Shown: in pieces, positions 25,861 to 33,711 of the stretch
Position numbering within the stretch: the stretch's first letter is position 1
How the letters are laid out: the number at the start of each line of letters is the position of its first letter
Origin: Frigoribacterium sp. SL97
Lineage (GTDB): Bacteria; Actinomycetota; Actinomycetes; Actinomycetales; Microbacteriaceae
Assembly: GCF_026625765.1 (NCBI RefSeq)
Contig: NZ_CP113062.1
Location: forward strand, 3,038,001 to 3,102,000
Length of the DNA stretch: 64,000 bases
Direction of reading: 5' to 3'
Program-made: the position numbers and the translations under genes
The notes under the pieces: model-generated
Databases searched by the model: none
Told to the model about the DNA's origin: nothing
Seen by the model: the letters and a program-made list of their open reading frames with translations, nothing else

Positions 25861-27456
25861 GTGAACACGTCGAACCCCACGGCCGTCGAACCGCCGAGTG
25901 CCGAACTGCAGCCCGCCGACCACCGGGCCGCTCTCGATGCCATCGAGCAGGGCTGGACCCAGATCGCCCCCTTGCAGGGAGCGCGTCTGCGCGAGGCCAT
26001 CCGCTCGACGCCCGAAGAGGAATGGCGCGGCCGACCCCGCATCCTGCTCGCCCTGGCGGCGAGCCACCGCTCGGTCGGCTCCCGCTCGCGCAGTGCGGCC
26101 CTGCCCTGGTTCCGCGGCGTCGCCAAGGCGCTCGACGCCGACCCCGACCTGCCGCTCGACATCCGGGCGGGCTACCACGTGCACCTCGGGGCGTCGCTGC
26201 GCACCCTCGGCAACTTCGTCGTGGCCCACGAGCACCTCGAGGTCGCCCGGACCCTCATCGAGAACGACCTCGCCGAGTCGATCAGCGTGCGCATCTCGCT
26301 CAGCGCCTCCTTCTCGTTGCAACTCGGCCTCATCCGGCTGCACTACGGCGAGATCGACCAGGCCCGCTTCGCCCTGAGCCTCGCGAACGGTCTCGGCGAG
26401 GACCACCTCAGCACCGCCGAGCGGGTCGAGTGCCTCTCGGCGCTCGCCTTCGTCGCGATGCTGATCGGCGACTTCGACCTCGCCGACCGCCACGTCGACC
26501 TCGCCCGCGAGCTCGCCGACGGCACCGACCTGCTGGGGAGCTCGTTCGGGGCCCTCACCCAGATCACGCGCGTGCACCTCGCCCTCGAACGCGGCGAGGC
26601 CGTGAGCGGCCACGAGGGCCTGCTCGCCGACGTGCGGCAGGCGTCGCGCGGCAGCGACTGGGAGGCGCTCGGCCTGTTCGCCGAAGCGCACGTGCTGCTG
26701 TCCGAGAGCCGCTACATCGAGGTGCTCGACCTGCTGGCGCGGATCACCCGCACCATCGACGGGTTCACCGGGCACAGCGCCCTCACCGACTCGGCCACGG
26801 TGTTGCGGGCCGAGACCATGCGCCTGCTCGGTCAGCCGCACGAGGCCCGTCGACTCGCGTCGTCGGTGACGTCGTCGCACCACCACATCCGCTGTCCCGG
26901 TCGCGTGCTCGCCCTCGTGCACCTCGCCGCCGGTGAACCCGAGGCCGCCCTCGAGGCGCTCGAACCGTGCCTCGCCATCGGCGACCTGCACAGCGAGCGC
27001 ACGATGGGCCAGGTGCACGCCCTCCAGGCGGCCGCACACCTCGCCCTCGGCGACGCCGCGCGCATCGACATCGCCTTCGACCAGGCCCTGCTGAGCGCGG
27101 GTCACAACGGGTCGATCTGGCTCTTCGCCACCCTGCCGGAGGACGTCCTCGACCACCTCGTGCAGCGCGCCGTCGGCCGTCGTCAGCCGGCCGCCATCGT
27201 CGGGGTGCTCGACCGCCTGCGCGGGACCACGGCCGACGTCGTGCCGCAGCTCGCCGAGCCGCTGAGCGACCGCGAGCTCGTGATCGTCCGGCACCTGGCC
27301 ACCGGTCAGACCCTCGGCCAGATCGGCAGCCAGCTGTTCATCTCGGTCAACACCGTCAAGAGCCACGTCCGCAGCATCTACCGCAAGCTGCAGGCGTCGT
27401 CGCGGCGCGAGGCGATGACCCGCGTCAAGCAGCTCGGCCTCGACCTCGACGACTAG
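25861..27456 (+). CDS. LuxR-family regulator with an N-terminal helical repeat domain
   Basis: 531 aa. Residues of about 30-440 consist of repeated helical pairs resembling TPRs (for example VHLGASLRTLGNFVVAHEHLE and ADRHVDLARELADG); no ATPase motif of the STAND type is present, so it is not a complete MalT-like LuxR protein. The last 65 residues are a LuxR/NarL helix-turn-helix: LSDRELVIVRHLATGQT, then LFISVNTVKSHVRSIYRKL. It may control the downstream amino-acid permease, which starts 42 bp further on the same strand. The GTG at 25861 follows TAGGAC at only 4 nt and has no clear ribosome-binding site. Confidence 0.8.
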   Translation: MNTSNPTAVEPPSAELQPADHRAALDAIEQGWTQIAPLQGARLREAIRSTPEEEWRGRPRILLALAASHRSVGSRSRSAALPWFRGVAKALDADPDLPLDIRAGYHVHLGASLRTLGNFVVAHEHLEVARTLIENDLAESISVRISLSASFSLQLGLIRLHYGEIDQARFALSLANGLGEDHLSTAERVECLSALAFVAMLIGDFDLADRHVDLARELADGTDLLGSSFGALTQITRVHLALERGEAVSGHEGLLADVRQASRGSDWEALGLFAEAHVLLSESRYIEVLDLLARITRTIDGFTGHSALTDSATVLRAETMRLLGQPHEARRLASSVTSSHHHIRCPGRVLALVHLAAGEPEAALEALEPCLAIGDLHSERTMGQVHALQAAAHLALGDAARIDIAFDQALLSAGHNGSIWLFATLPEDVLDHLVQRAVGRRQPAAIVGVLDRLRGTTADVVPQLAEPLSDRELVIVRHLATGQTLGQIGSQLFISVNTVKSHVRSIYRKLQASSRREAMTRVKQLGLDLDD

Positions 27457-27486
27457 GGACGAGGAGGCGCGGTGCCGGCCGTGGGG

Positions 27487-27492
27487 TAACCT
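27487..27492 (+). promoter_or_regulatory. -10 hexamer for the amino-acid permease gene (leaderless)
   Basis: TAACCT lies 6 nt before the GTG at 27499, in the 42-bp gap after the LuxR gene; a GGAGGCGCG motif is just upstream at 27463. Confidence 0.5.
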
Positions 27493-27498
27493 CTCGCG

Positions 27499-28941
27499 GT
27501 GCCCCACGAGTCCCGCGTCACGTCCCGTCCGTCCCTCCTCGCCCAGCTGAGGGCGCGCAAACCCCTCGAGGCCTACGTCGCCGAGAGCGCGGCATCCGCC
27601 GACGGCGGCCCCCGTCTGCGACGCACCCTGGGCGTCTGGCACCTCACGGCGATCAGCATCGGGGCGACCCTCGGCACGGGCATCCTGGTCGTGCTGGGCA
27701 CCGCCGTCCCGCTGGCCGGCCCCGCCGTCTGGATCTCTTTCGTGCTCGCGGGCGTCGCGGCCCTGCTGTCGGCCCTGTCGTACGCCGAGATGGCGGGCAG
27801 CGTGCCCGTGTCGGGGTCGAGTTACTCGTACGCGTACGCGACGCTCGGCGAGGGCATCGCGTGGGTCTGCGGGTGGTGCCTCGTGCTCGAGTACGCCGTC
27901 TCGGTCGCGGCCGTCGCCGTCGGGGCGGGGCAGTACGTGAACGAGGCCCTCGACGTGTTCGGGCTCGCCCTGCCGGCCGCGATCGCCGAGCCCCCGGGCG
28001 CCGGCGGCGTCCTCAACCTGCCCGCCGCGGTCCTCGTCCTGCTCGCCACCCTCGTGCTCGTTCCCGGCGCCCGGGAGAGCGCCTGGGTCAACACCCTGCT
28101 CGTCGTCGTCAAGGTGGCGCTCCTCGTGTTCTTCGTCGCCGTCGCCTTCACGGCCTTCCGCGCCGGGAACTTCGAGCCGCTGGCACCGATGGGCGCGGCC
28201 GGCGTCTCGGCGGCGGCCTCGCGCCTGTTCTTCTCGTACATCGGCTTCGACGCGGCGTCCACGGCCGGTGAAGAGGCCCGCGACGCGAAGCGTGACCTGC
28301 CGCGCGCCATCATCGCCTCGATCGTGATCATCACGGTGCTCTACATCCTCGTGGCCGTCGCCGCGATCGGCGCGCGCCCGTGGACGACCTTCACCGACGG
28401 CGAGGCGACCCTCGTCACGATCGTCGCCGACATCACGGGGCAGCCGTGGGTCGCCTTCCTCTTCGCCGTGACCGCCGTGGCGGCGATCGCGAGCGTCGTG
28501 TTGACGGTGCTCTACGGTCAGACGCGCATCTTCGTCTCGATGGCCCGCGACGGGCTCGTGCCCCGCGTCCTCGGCCGCGTCTCGGCGCGCACGCAGACAC
28601 CCGTCGCCGGCACCCTGATCGTCGGCGGAGCCGTGGCCGTCGCGGCGGCGGTGATCCCCCTGGGCGCCCTGGCCGACGCGACGAGCATCGGCACGCTCTT
28701 CGCCTTCGCCCTGGTCAACGTGTCGGTCATCTGGCTGCGGCGCAACCGACCGGAGCTCGACCGCACCTACAAGGTGCCGCTCTACCCGCTGACCCCGGTC
28801 CTCGGCTGCGCCTTCTGCGTGCTGCTCATGGTGACCCTCGGGTGGGTCACCTGGGCGGCCTTCGCCGTCTGGATGCTCGTGGGCACCGCGGTGTACCTCG
28901 GGTACGGCCGCCGACACTCGGTCCTGGCCCGCGCCTCCTGA
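27499..28941 (+). CDS. APC-superfamily amino-acid permease
   Basis: 480 aa with 12 predicted helices. The first helices contain AISIGATLGTGILVVLGT, the APC unwound helix 1, and the middle FFSYIGFDAASTAGEEARDAKRDLPRAIIAS, the typical cationic or broad-specificity amino-acid transporter signature between helices 5 and 6. Members are proton-coupled importers; substrate unassigned. Start GTG at 27499. The last two codons before the stop lie inside a GGAGGCGCG motif in reverse (28930). Confidence 0.88.
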   Translation: MPHESRVTSRPSLLAQLRARKPLEAYVAESAASADGGPRLRRTLGVWHLTAISIGATLGTGILVVLGTAVPLAGPAVWISFVLAGVAALLSALSYAEMAGSVPVSGSSYSYAYATLGEGIAWVCGWCLVLEYAVSVAAVAVGAGQYVNEALDVFGLALPAAIAEPPGAGGVLNLPAAVLVLLATLVLVPGARESAWVNTLLVVVKVALLVFFVAVAFTAFRAGNFEPLAPMGAAGVSAAASRLFFSYIGFDAASTAGEEARDAKRDLPRAIIASIVIITVLYILVAVAAIGARPWTTFTDGEATLVTIVADITGQPWVAFLFAVTAVAAIASVVLTVLYGQTRIFVSMARDGLVPRVLGRVSARTQTPVAGTLIVGGAVAVAAAVIPLGALADATSIGTLFAFALVNVSVIWLRRNRPELDRTYKVPLYPLTPVLGCAFCVLLMVTLGWVTWAAFAVWMLVGTAVYLGYGRRHSVLARAS

Positions 28942-28984
28942 CCCGGCCGTCCGTGTGGTCGGCGCGCCCCACCGGAAACGCCGA

Positions 28985-29015
28985 AAGGCGCCACCCCGAG
29001 GGGTGGCGCCTTCCG
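28985..29015. terminator. Bidirectional terminator, permease and rplL
   Basis: AAGGCGCCACCC and GGGTGGCGCCTT form a perfect 12-bp stem (28985-28996 and 29001-29012) with loop CGAG; on the minus strand it is followed by TTTCGGCG. It lies between the permease and rplL, 59 bp after the rplL stop. Confidence 0.8.
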
Positions 29016-29070
29016 TGTGGTGCTGAGCAGACGTGCCGCTCAAGCGCAGAGGGCCGCGAGGGCCCGCCGA

Positions 29071-29454
29071 CTACTTGAGGGTGATCGTCGCGCCGGCGGC
29101 CTCGAGCTGAGCCTTGGCCTTCTCGGCGGCGTCCTTCGTGGCACCCTCGAGGACGGTGCTGGGAGCACCGTCGACGACGGCCTTGGCCTCGCCGAGACCG
29201 AGGCTCGTGAGCGCGCGGACCTCTTTGATGACCTGGATCTTCTTGTCGCCGGCAGCCTCGAGGACGACGTCGAAAGCGGTCTGCTCTTCGACCTCTTCAG
29301 CGGCGGCGGCGGGGCCGGCGGCACCGGCAGCGGCCACGGGGGCAGCAGCGGTGACCTCGAAGACCTCTTCGAACTTCTTCACGAAGTCGCTGAGCTCGAT
29401 GAGCGTGAGCTCCTTGAAGGCCTCGATCAGTTCGTCCTGCGTGAGCTTCGCCAT
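29071..29454 (-). CDS. rplL: 50S ribosomal protein L7/L12
   Basis: 127 aa, normal length. The N-terminal dimerisation domain (MAKLTQDELIEAFKELTLIEL), a Gly/Ala hinge (AAGAAGPAAAAEE) and the C-terminal domain ending in LEAAGATITLK, with EVRALTSLGLGEAKAVVDGAP, are all present. It forms the ribosomal stalk that recruits translation factors and is made in excess over other r-proteins. AAGGAGAA precedes the ATG. It follows rplJ by 49 bp on the same strand. Confidence 0.97.
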   Translation of the reverse strand: MAKLTQDELIEAFKELTLIELSDFVKKFEEVFEVTAAAPVAAAGAAGPAAAAEEVEEQTAFDVVLEAAGDKKIQVIKEVRALTSLGLGEAKAVVDGAPSTVLEGATKDAAEKAKAQLEAAGATITLK

Positions 29455-29503
29455 GGTGTTCTCCTTATGGGTTTTCTAAAGTGTGGGTTGGTACGACAGC
29501 TGT

Positions 29504-30019
29504 TTAGCTGTCGGCTTCCTGCTTGGCACGCAGCGCCTCGACCGTGCGAACGGCCTGGGACAGCGGTGCCTGGAACAGGTAGGCAGCACCGAACAGCGAA
29601 GCCTTGAAGGCGCCGGCCAGTTTGCCCAGCAGCACCTCTCGGGACTCGAGATCGGCGAGCTGCTTGACCTCGTCTGCCGTGAGCGGGTTACCGTCGAAGT
29701 AACCGTTCTTCACGATCAGAGCGGGGTGTGCCTTGGCGAAGTCACGCAGGCTCTTGGCGACGGCGACAGGGTCACCGTGCACGAAGGCGATCGCAGACGG
29801 TCCGACGAGTTCGTCGTCGAACGAGCTGATTCCGGCGTTGTTGGCCGCGATCTTGCTGAGCGTGTTCTTCACCACGGCGTACGTCGCGTCTGCACTGATG
29901 GACTTGCGGAGCTCTTTCAGCTCGGCAACAGTGAGACCGCGGTACTCGGTGAGCAGGACGGCGGTCGAGTCACGGAAGTTGTCCGTGAGCTCGGCGACCG
30001 ATGCTTCCTTGTTCGCCAT
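29504..30019 (-). CDS. rplJ: 50S ribosomal protein L10
   Basis: 171 aa. It starts MANKEASVAELTDNF, then LTEYRGLTVAELKELR and NTLSKIA near residues 20-60, the classic L10 N-terminal rRNA-binding domain; the C-terminal helix (about 140-171) binds L7/L12 dimers. The ATG at 30019 follows TAGGAGAG at 4-8 nt; the open frame to 30157 lies in the untranslated leader. In many bacteria L10 represses its own mRNA by binding the leader; a terminator-like hairpin in the leader here supports this kind of control. Confidence 0.96.
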   Translation of the reverse strand: MANKEASVAELTDNFRDSTAVLLTEYRGLTVAELKELRKSISADATYAVVKNTLSKIAANNAGISSFDDELVGPSAIAFVHGDPVAVAKSLRDFAKAHPALIVKNGYFDGNPLTADEVKQLADLESREVLLGKLAGAFKASLFGAAYLFQAPLSQAVRTVEALRAKQEADS

Positions 30020-30240
30020 GGCTCTCCTAAAACGTGGGTGTGCCGGCAGCCCCCGGGAACTCGACTCGGCCGCGCCGAGACCGGCGCCGCACCAATGAAA
30101 AAAGCTCCGGCGCAAGCGCACGGAGCTGGATCTCTTCGAGAAGAGGAACGACTTCACACACCTGCGCTGGTCGCTCTCTCTCGAGAACCTTCGGCACCCG
30201 TCTGCGAGCAGACGACTACAACCGGCGGTCTTGGGCTTCG
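30020..30240 (-). promoter_or_regulatory. rplJ leader RNA (L10 autoregulatory leader)
   Basis: About 220 nt of untranslated mRNA between the promoter at 30244-30273 and rplJ. It contains several paired regions (for example GTCTGCTCGCAGAC near 30191-30204 and TCTTCTCGAAGAGA near 30131-30144 on the minus strand) and the terminator hairpin at 30098-30127. The position and length fit the Rfam L10 leader; I could not run a covariance search. Confidence 0.7.
30098..30127 (-). terminator. Attenuator hairpin in the rplJ leader
   Basis: On the minus strand AGCTCCG and CGGAGCT enclose an inner GCGC/GCGC pair and are followed directly by six T. This is a complete Rho-independent terminator located about 80 nt before the rplJ start codon, as expected for transcription attenuation of the rplJL operon. 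Confidence 0.8.
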
Positions 30241-30243
30241 TAC

Positions 30244-30273
30244 AGAGTAGACGCAGGAGGCGCGCTCACGCAA
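30244..30273 (-). promoter_or_regulatory. rplJ promoter overlapping the 3' end of the histidine kinase gene
   Basis: On the minus strand TTGCGT (30268-30273) and TACTCT (30244-30249) stand 18 bp apart. The -35 element lies inside the last codons of the upstream kinase gene (stop at 30266-30268), and a GGAGGCGCG motif fills the spacer. Confidence 0.55.
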
Positions 30274-30285
30274 GTCGCGCCTCCT
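30255..30285. repeat. Inverted pair of GGAGGCGCG motifs spanning the kinase stop codon
   Basis: AGGAGGCGCG (30255-30264) and its complement CGCGCCTCCT (30276-30285) form a perfect 10-bp stem with an 11-nt loop, which contains the stop codon of the kinase gene. It could act as a terminator or mRNA 3' end for the two-component operon, and it overlaps the rplJ promoter. Confidence 0.75.
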
Positions 30286-31873
30286 CGGCTTCGTGGTGGG
30301 GTGCGTCCGCGGGCGTCGCGAGCGGCAGGCGGACGGTGAAGGTCGCTCCCCCGGCCGAGCTCGCGACGTCGACGGTGCCGCCGTGGGAGTGGACGACCGC
30401 CTGGACGATCGCGAGGCCGAGACCCGTGGAGCCGGCCTTCCGCGACCGCGAGCTGTCGGCGCGGGCGAACCGCTCGAACAGCACGGGCAGCACGGCCGGG
30501 TCGATGCCCGGCCCGTCGTCGGCGACCGAGACGACGGCCTCCCCCGACGTGTCGTCGACCGTGAGCGAGACGTGCACGTGGGTGCCGTCGGGCGTGTGGG
30601 TGCGCACGTTCGTCAACAGGTTCGCGACGATCTGGTGCAGGCGCATGGCGTCGCCCGACACGGTCACCGGCTCGTCGGGCACGTACACGTCGACGTCGTG
30701 CGTGGGTCCGGCCACGTGGGCGTCGTTGACCGTGTCGAGCACGACCCTGGTCAGGTCGACGTCGCCCGTGACGAGGTCGCGGCCCTCGTCGAGGCGGGCG
30801 AGCAGCAGGAGGTCCTCGACGAGCGAGGTCATCCGCAGCGACTCCGACTCGATGCGGCCCATGGCGTAGACCACGTCGTCGGGCAGTCCGGTGTTCATGC
30901 GGCGGGTCAGCTCGGCGTAGCCGCGGACCGACGCGAGCGGGGTGCGCAGCTCGTGCGAGGCGTCGGCCACGAACTGCCGCACCTTGTTCTCGCTCTGCTG
31001 ACGGGCCTCGAGGGCCCCGGCCACGTGGCCCAGCATGCGGTTGAGCGAGGCACCGACGCGGCCGACCTCGGTGCGGGTGTCGGCGTCGGCCTCGTCGACG
31101 CGTTCCGCGAGGGCCACCTCGCCACGGTCGAGCGGCAGTTCGGCGACCCGCAGCGCCGTGTCGGACATGCGCTCGAGCGGGCGGAGGGCGCTCCGCACGA
31201 CCCCGTAGGCGATCGCGATCGCGACCGCGAGGCCGATGAGGGTCACCGCGAGGATCGTGACCACCATGACCGTGATGGTGCGGTCGACGCTGCTCGTCGG
31301 CAGACCGACGACGAGGTACGCCGGCGTGGTGGCGAGGGAGCCCGACGTGGTGGTCGTCTGGTAGCCGACCGCGAGCGACTCCACCCGGTACGACCCCAGC
31401 GCCGACCCGAGCGAGACGGACTCGGGCGCGGTCGAGCCGGCGACCGTCGTCACGACCGAGGTCAGGTCGTCGGTCAGGCGCGGCGTGACGACCCGGCCCG
31501 ACTGCTCGACCTGGTACGCCGCCACGACCGTCCCGTTCACGACGACGGCCGTGAAGGTGCCGGGCGACTGCCGCGGGCCCGAGAGGTCGTCGCCGTCGGG
31601 CGTCAGGTAGGGCCGGCTCGTCGAGCCCTGCGCGTTCACCATGGGCACGGAGCGGCCCGTCGCCCCCTCGAGCTCGTCGTCGAGCTGACGCATGAGCGAC
31701 GCCTGGAGCACGAAGACGCTGACCGAGCCGATCACGATGGTCAGCAGCACCACGAGCGCGACGATGCTGAGGATCAGGCGGTTGCGCAGCGTGAGCGGCC
31801 CGGCGAGACCGGGCGCCCGGCCCACCAGGCCCCGGAGGCGCGAGCCCACCCGGGCGGGCAGGGCATCGCTCAC
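30266..31873 (-). CDS. Sensor histidine kinase (HAMP, HisKA, HATPase), MprB/TcrY-like
   Basis: 535 aa. A membrane helix near 29-52 and another near 190-215 flank an extracytoplasmic domain of about 135 residues with a strongly Thr/Ser-rich centre. HAMP, the H-box DASHELRTPLASVRGYAE (His about 306), and the ATP-binding N and G boxes (HQIVANLLTNVRTH, VADDGPGIDP) follow. It would phosphorylate the response regulator encoded just upstream. The start is GTG at 31873, overlapping the regulator's stop by 4 nt (GTGA). The signal sensed is unknown. Confidence 0.92.
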   Translation of the reverse strand: MSDALPARVGSRLRGLVGRAPGLAGPLTLRNRLILSIVALVVLLTIVIGSVSVFVLQASLMRQLDDELEGATGRSVPMVNAQGSTSRPYLTPDGDDLSGPRQSPGTFTAVVVNGTVVAAYQVEQSGRVVTPRLTDDLTSVVTTVAGSTAPESVSLGSALGSYRVESLAVGYQTTTTSGSLATTPAYLVVGLPTSSVDRTITVMVVTILAVTLIGLAVAIAIAYGVVRSALRPLERMSDTALRVAELPLDRGEVALAERVDEADADTRTEVGRVGASLNRMLGHVAGALEARQQSENKVRQFVADASHELRTPLASVRGYAELTRRMNTGLPDDVVYAMGRIESESLRMTSLVEDLLLLARLDEGRDLVTGDVDLTRVVLDTVNDAHVAGPTHDVDVYVPDEPVTVSGDAMRLHQIVANLLTNVRTHTPDGTHVHVSLTVDDTSGEAVVSVADDGPGIDPAVLPVLFERFARADSSRSRKAGSTGLGLAIVQAVVHSHGGTVDVASSAGGATFTVRLPLATPADAPHHEAEEARLA

Positions 31874-32616
31874 GACGTGGGCTTGATCACGTAACCGACG
31901 CCGCGCACGGTGTGGATCATCGGCTCTTCGCCGACGTCGATCTTCTTGCGCAGGTACGAGATGTAGATCTCGACGACGCTGGACTTGCCGCCGAAGTCGT
32001 AGCTCCAGACCCGGTCGAGGATCTGCGCCTTGCTCAGCACGCGGCGCGGGTTGCGCATCAGGAAGCGCAGCAGCTCGAACTCGGTCGCGGTCAGCTCGAT
32101 CTCGCGACCGGCGCGCGTCACCTCGTAGCTCTCCTCGTCGAGCACGAGGTCGCCGACGACGATGCGCGAGTCGCCCGCCTCGCTGATGGCCGAGGCCGAC
32201 CGGCGGATCAGGCCGCGCAGGCGGGCCACGACCTCTTCGAGCGAGAACGGCTTGGTGACGTAGTCGTCGCCCCCGGCGGTGAGACCCGACACGCGGTCCT
32301 CGACGCTGTCCTTCGCGGTGAGGAACAGGATCGGGGTGTCGTCACCGCTCGACCGCAGTCGACCCAGCACCTGGATGCCGTCGATGTCGGGCAGCATCCA
32401 GTCGAGCACGATCGCGTCGGGCTTGAACTCGCGCGCCGTGGCGAGGGCCGCCTGACCGTCGGAGGCCGCCTTGACGTCCCATCCCTCGTAGCGGAGGGCC
32501 ATCGAGAGCAGGTCGGTGAGACTGTTCTCGTCGTCCACGACGAGGACTCGGAGGGGCGTTCCGTCGGCACGGGTGAGGCGGGGGGCCGAGGCGGTGGCGG
32601 GGGTCGTTGTGGTCAC
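31870..32616 (-). CDS. OmpR-type response regulator
   Basis: 248 aa. Receiver domain with VVDDEN at about 27-32, phosphoacceptor Asp72 in VLDWMLPD and the Lys in TKPFSLEE; a winged helix follows (about 150-248) with ELTATEFELLRFLMRNPRRVLSK and YISYLRKKID. The start is GTG 32616, which follows the hexamer GATACT by 7 nt, rather than the ATG further upstream in the open frame to 32712. It is followed at once by its kinase gene with a GTGA overlap. OmpR-family regulators bind direct repeats; the targets are unknown. Confidence 0.92.
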   Translation of the reverse strand: MTTTTPATASAPRLTRADGTPLRVLVVDDENSLTDLLSMALRYEGWDVKAASDGQAALATAREFKPDAIVLDWMLPDIDGIQVLGRLRSSGDDTPILFLTAKDSVEDRVSGLTAGGDDYVTKPFSLEEVVARLRGLIRRSASAISEAGDSRIVVGDLVLDEESYEVTRAGREIELTATEFELLRFLMRNPRRVLSKAQILDRVWSYDFGGKSSVVEIYISYLRKKIDVGEEPMIHTVRGVGYVIKPTS

Positions 32617-32623
32617 GTCTCCA

Positions 32624-32629
32624 AGTATC
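32624..32629 (-). promoter_or_regulatory. -10 hexamer for the OmpR-type operon (leaderless)
   Basis: GATACT lies 7 nt before the GTG at 32616. This is a variant of the TANNNT pattern, so less certain. Confidence 0.35.
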
Positions 32630-32731
32630 GAGCGGTTCCTATGAACCGACTGTGATCGGTCCATGAGCAGGCTGCGCATCGTCCCCGGGCGACCCGCGCG
32701 GGCCGCGAGCACCCGGGGCGCCGGGCGCGCG

Positions 32732-33696
32732 TCAGGCGGACGGGTAGTCGGCGCAGGCGAAACGAGCCGAGTCCGGGGCCCAGCAGGGCACGTTGATCGT
32801 GCCCTGGCCGCCGAAGAGGGCGAGCACGTCGCGCGGCGCCCGGCCCGGCACGGGCAGGCCGTCGGGACCGAGGGGCAGGGTGCGCAGCACGACGTCGCGG
32901 TTCTCGGGGTGGCCGAGCGTACCGGGCTCGAACGACACCCAGAGCAGCGTCGAGCCGTCGGGCGACACGTGCGGGAACCAGTTGACCCGTTCGTCGTCGG
33001 TCACCTGCACGACGTCTCCGCCGTCCAGGCGGCTCCGGAAGAGCTGCGCGTGGCCGGCGACCCCCTCGGAGGCGCGCTCCGAGTTCGCCCACAGCCACGC
33101 CCCGTCCGGAGAGAACTCGGCCCCGTCGTCGGGGTGCTCGTCGTCGGTCACCGGCGTGGTCGCGCCGTCGGCGAGCGAGACCAGGGCGACGTTCGTGCGC
33201 CAGCCGGCCCGCGCCTCCTCGTCGTCCGGGTCGTCGACCGGCGCCGGCAGGGCGCCGACGATCACGCTGAGCGTGGCACCGTCGGGCGAGACGCCGTGCA
33301 GGTAGTTCTTGTGGTTGCGGCCCGCGGGGTGGTCGCGCGTCACGCGGCGGGGGTGCCGCCCGGGGTCACGCCGTCCCACGGCACCTCGTACAGGTGGCCG
33401 TCCCGGGCGCTCACGATCACGGCCCCCTGGTCGGGAACGATCACGTGGTCGTTGTTGATCTCGGGCACTTCGCCCATCGGCACCGGCTCGAGCGCCGTCT
33501 CGTCGACCCCACGGGCGTCGGCGGGCACCCGCCAGAGCAGGCCGTCGCCGTTGACGACGAGCCAGCGACCGTCGGGGCTCCAGTTCGGGGCCTCGACGAG
33601 CACGCGGGTGCTCTCGAGGACGACCTGGACGTCGCCGGTCGCGGGGTCGACGACGAGCAGGCGGCTCCGTTGGCCGGGCAGCAGGGTTCGGGGCAT
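32732..33696 (-). pseudogene. TolB/PD40-type beta-propeller protein, frameshifted
   Basis: Two overlapping frames (33340-33696 and 32732-33379, each with a start signal) join into one protein of about 321 residues. The first frame ends LYEVPWDGVTPGGTPAA; the second begins within PRRVTRDHPAGRNHKN. Adding one base to the run of five G at 33349-33353 (C on the coding strand) gives continuous GGTPRRVTRD, the usual propeller linker. Five WD-like PD40 blades (SPDGRWLV, SPDGATLS, SPDGAWLW, SPDGSTLLW, APDSARFA) are spread over both parts. This may be a real disruption, a programmed slip on C5, or a sequencing error. By context it belongs to the sugar region; its substrate is unknown. Confidence 0.8.
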
Positions 33697-33702
33697 GGGA
33701 TC

Positions 33703-33708
33703 AGTCTG
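33703..33708 (-). promoter_or_regulatory. -10-like hexamer for the beta-propeller gene (leaderless)
   Basis: CAGACT lies 6 nt before the ATG at 33696, a variant of TANNNT. Confidence 0.35.
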
Positions 33709-33711
33709 CCG

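Noticed and set aside
25816..29043. 1075-codon open frame on the minus strand
   Set aside because: It is antisense to the LuxR and permease genes and has a His/Asp/Gly/Arg-rich composition typical of GC-rich shadow frames; no domain pattern is visible.
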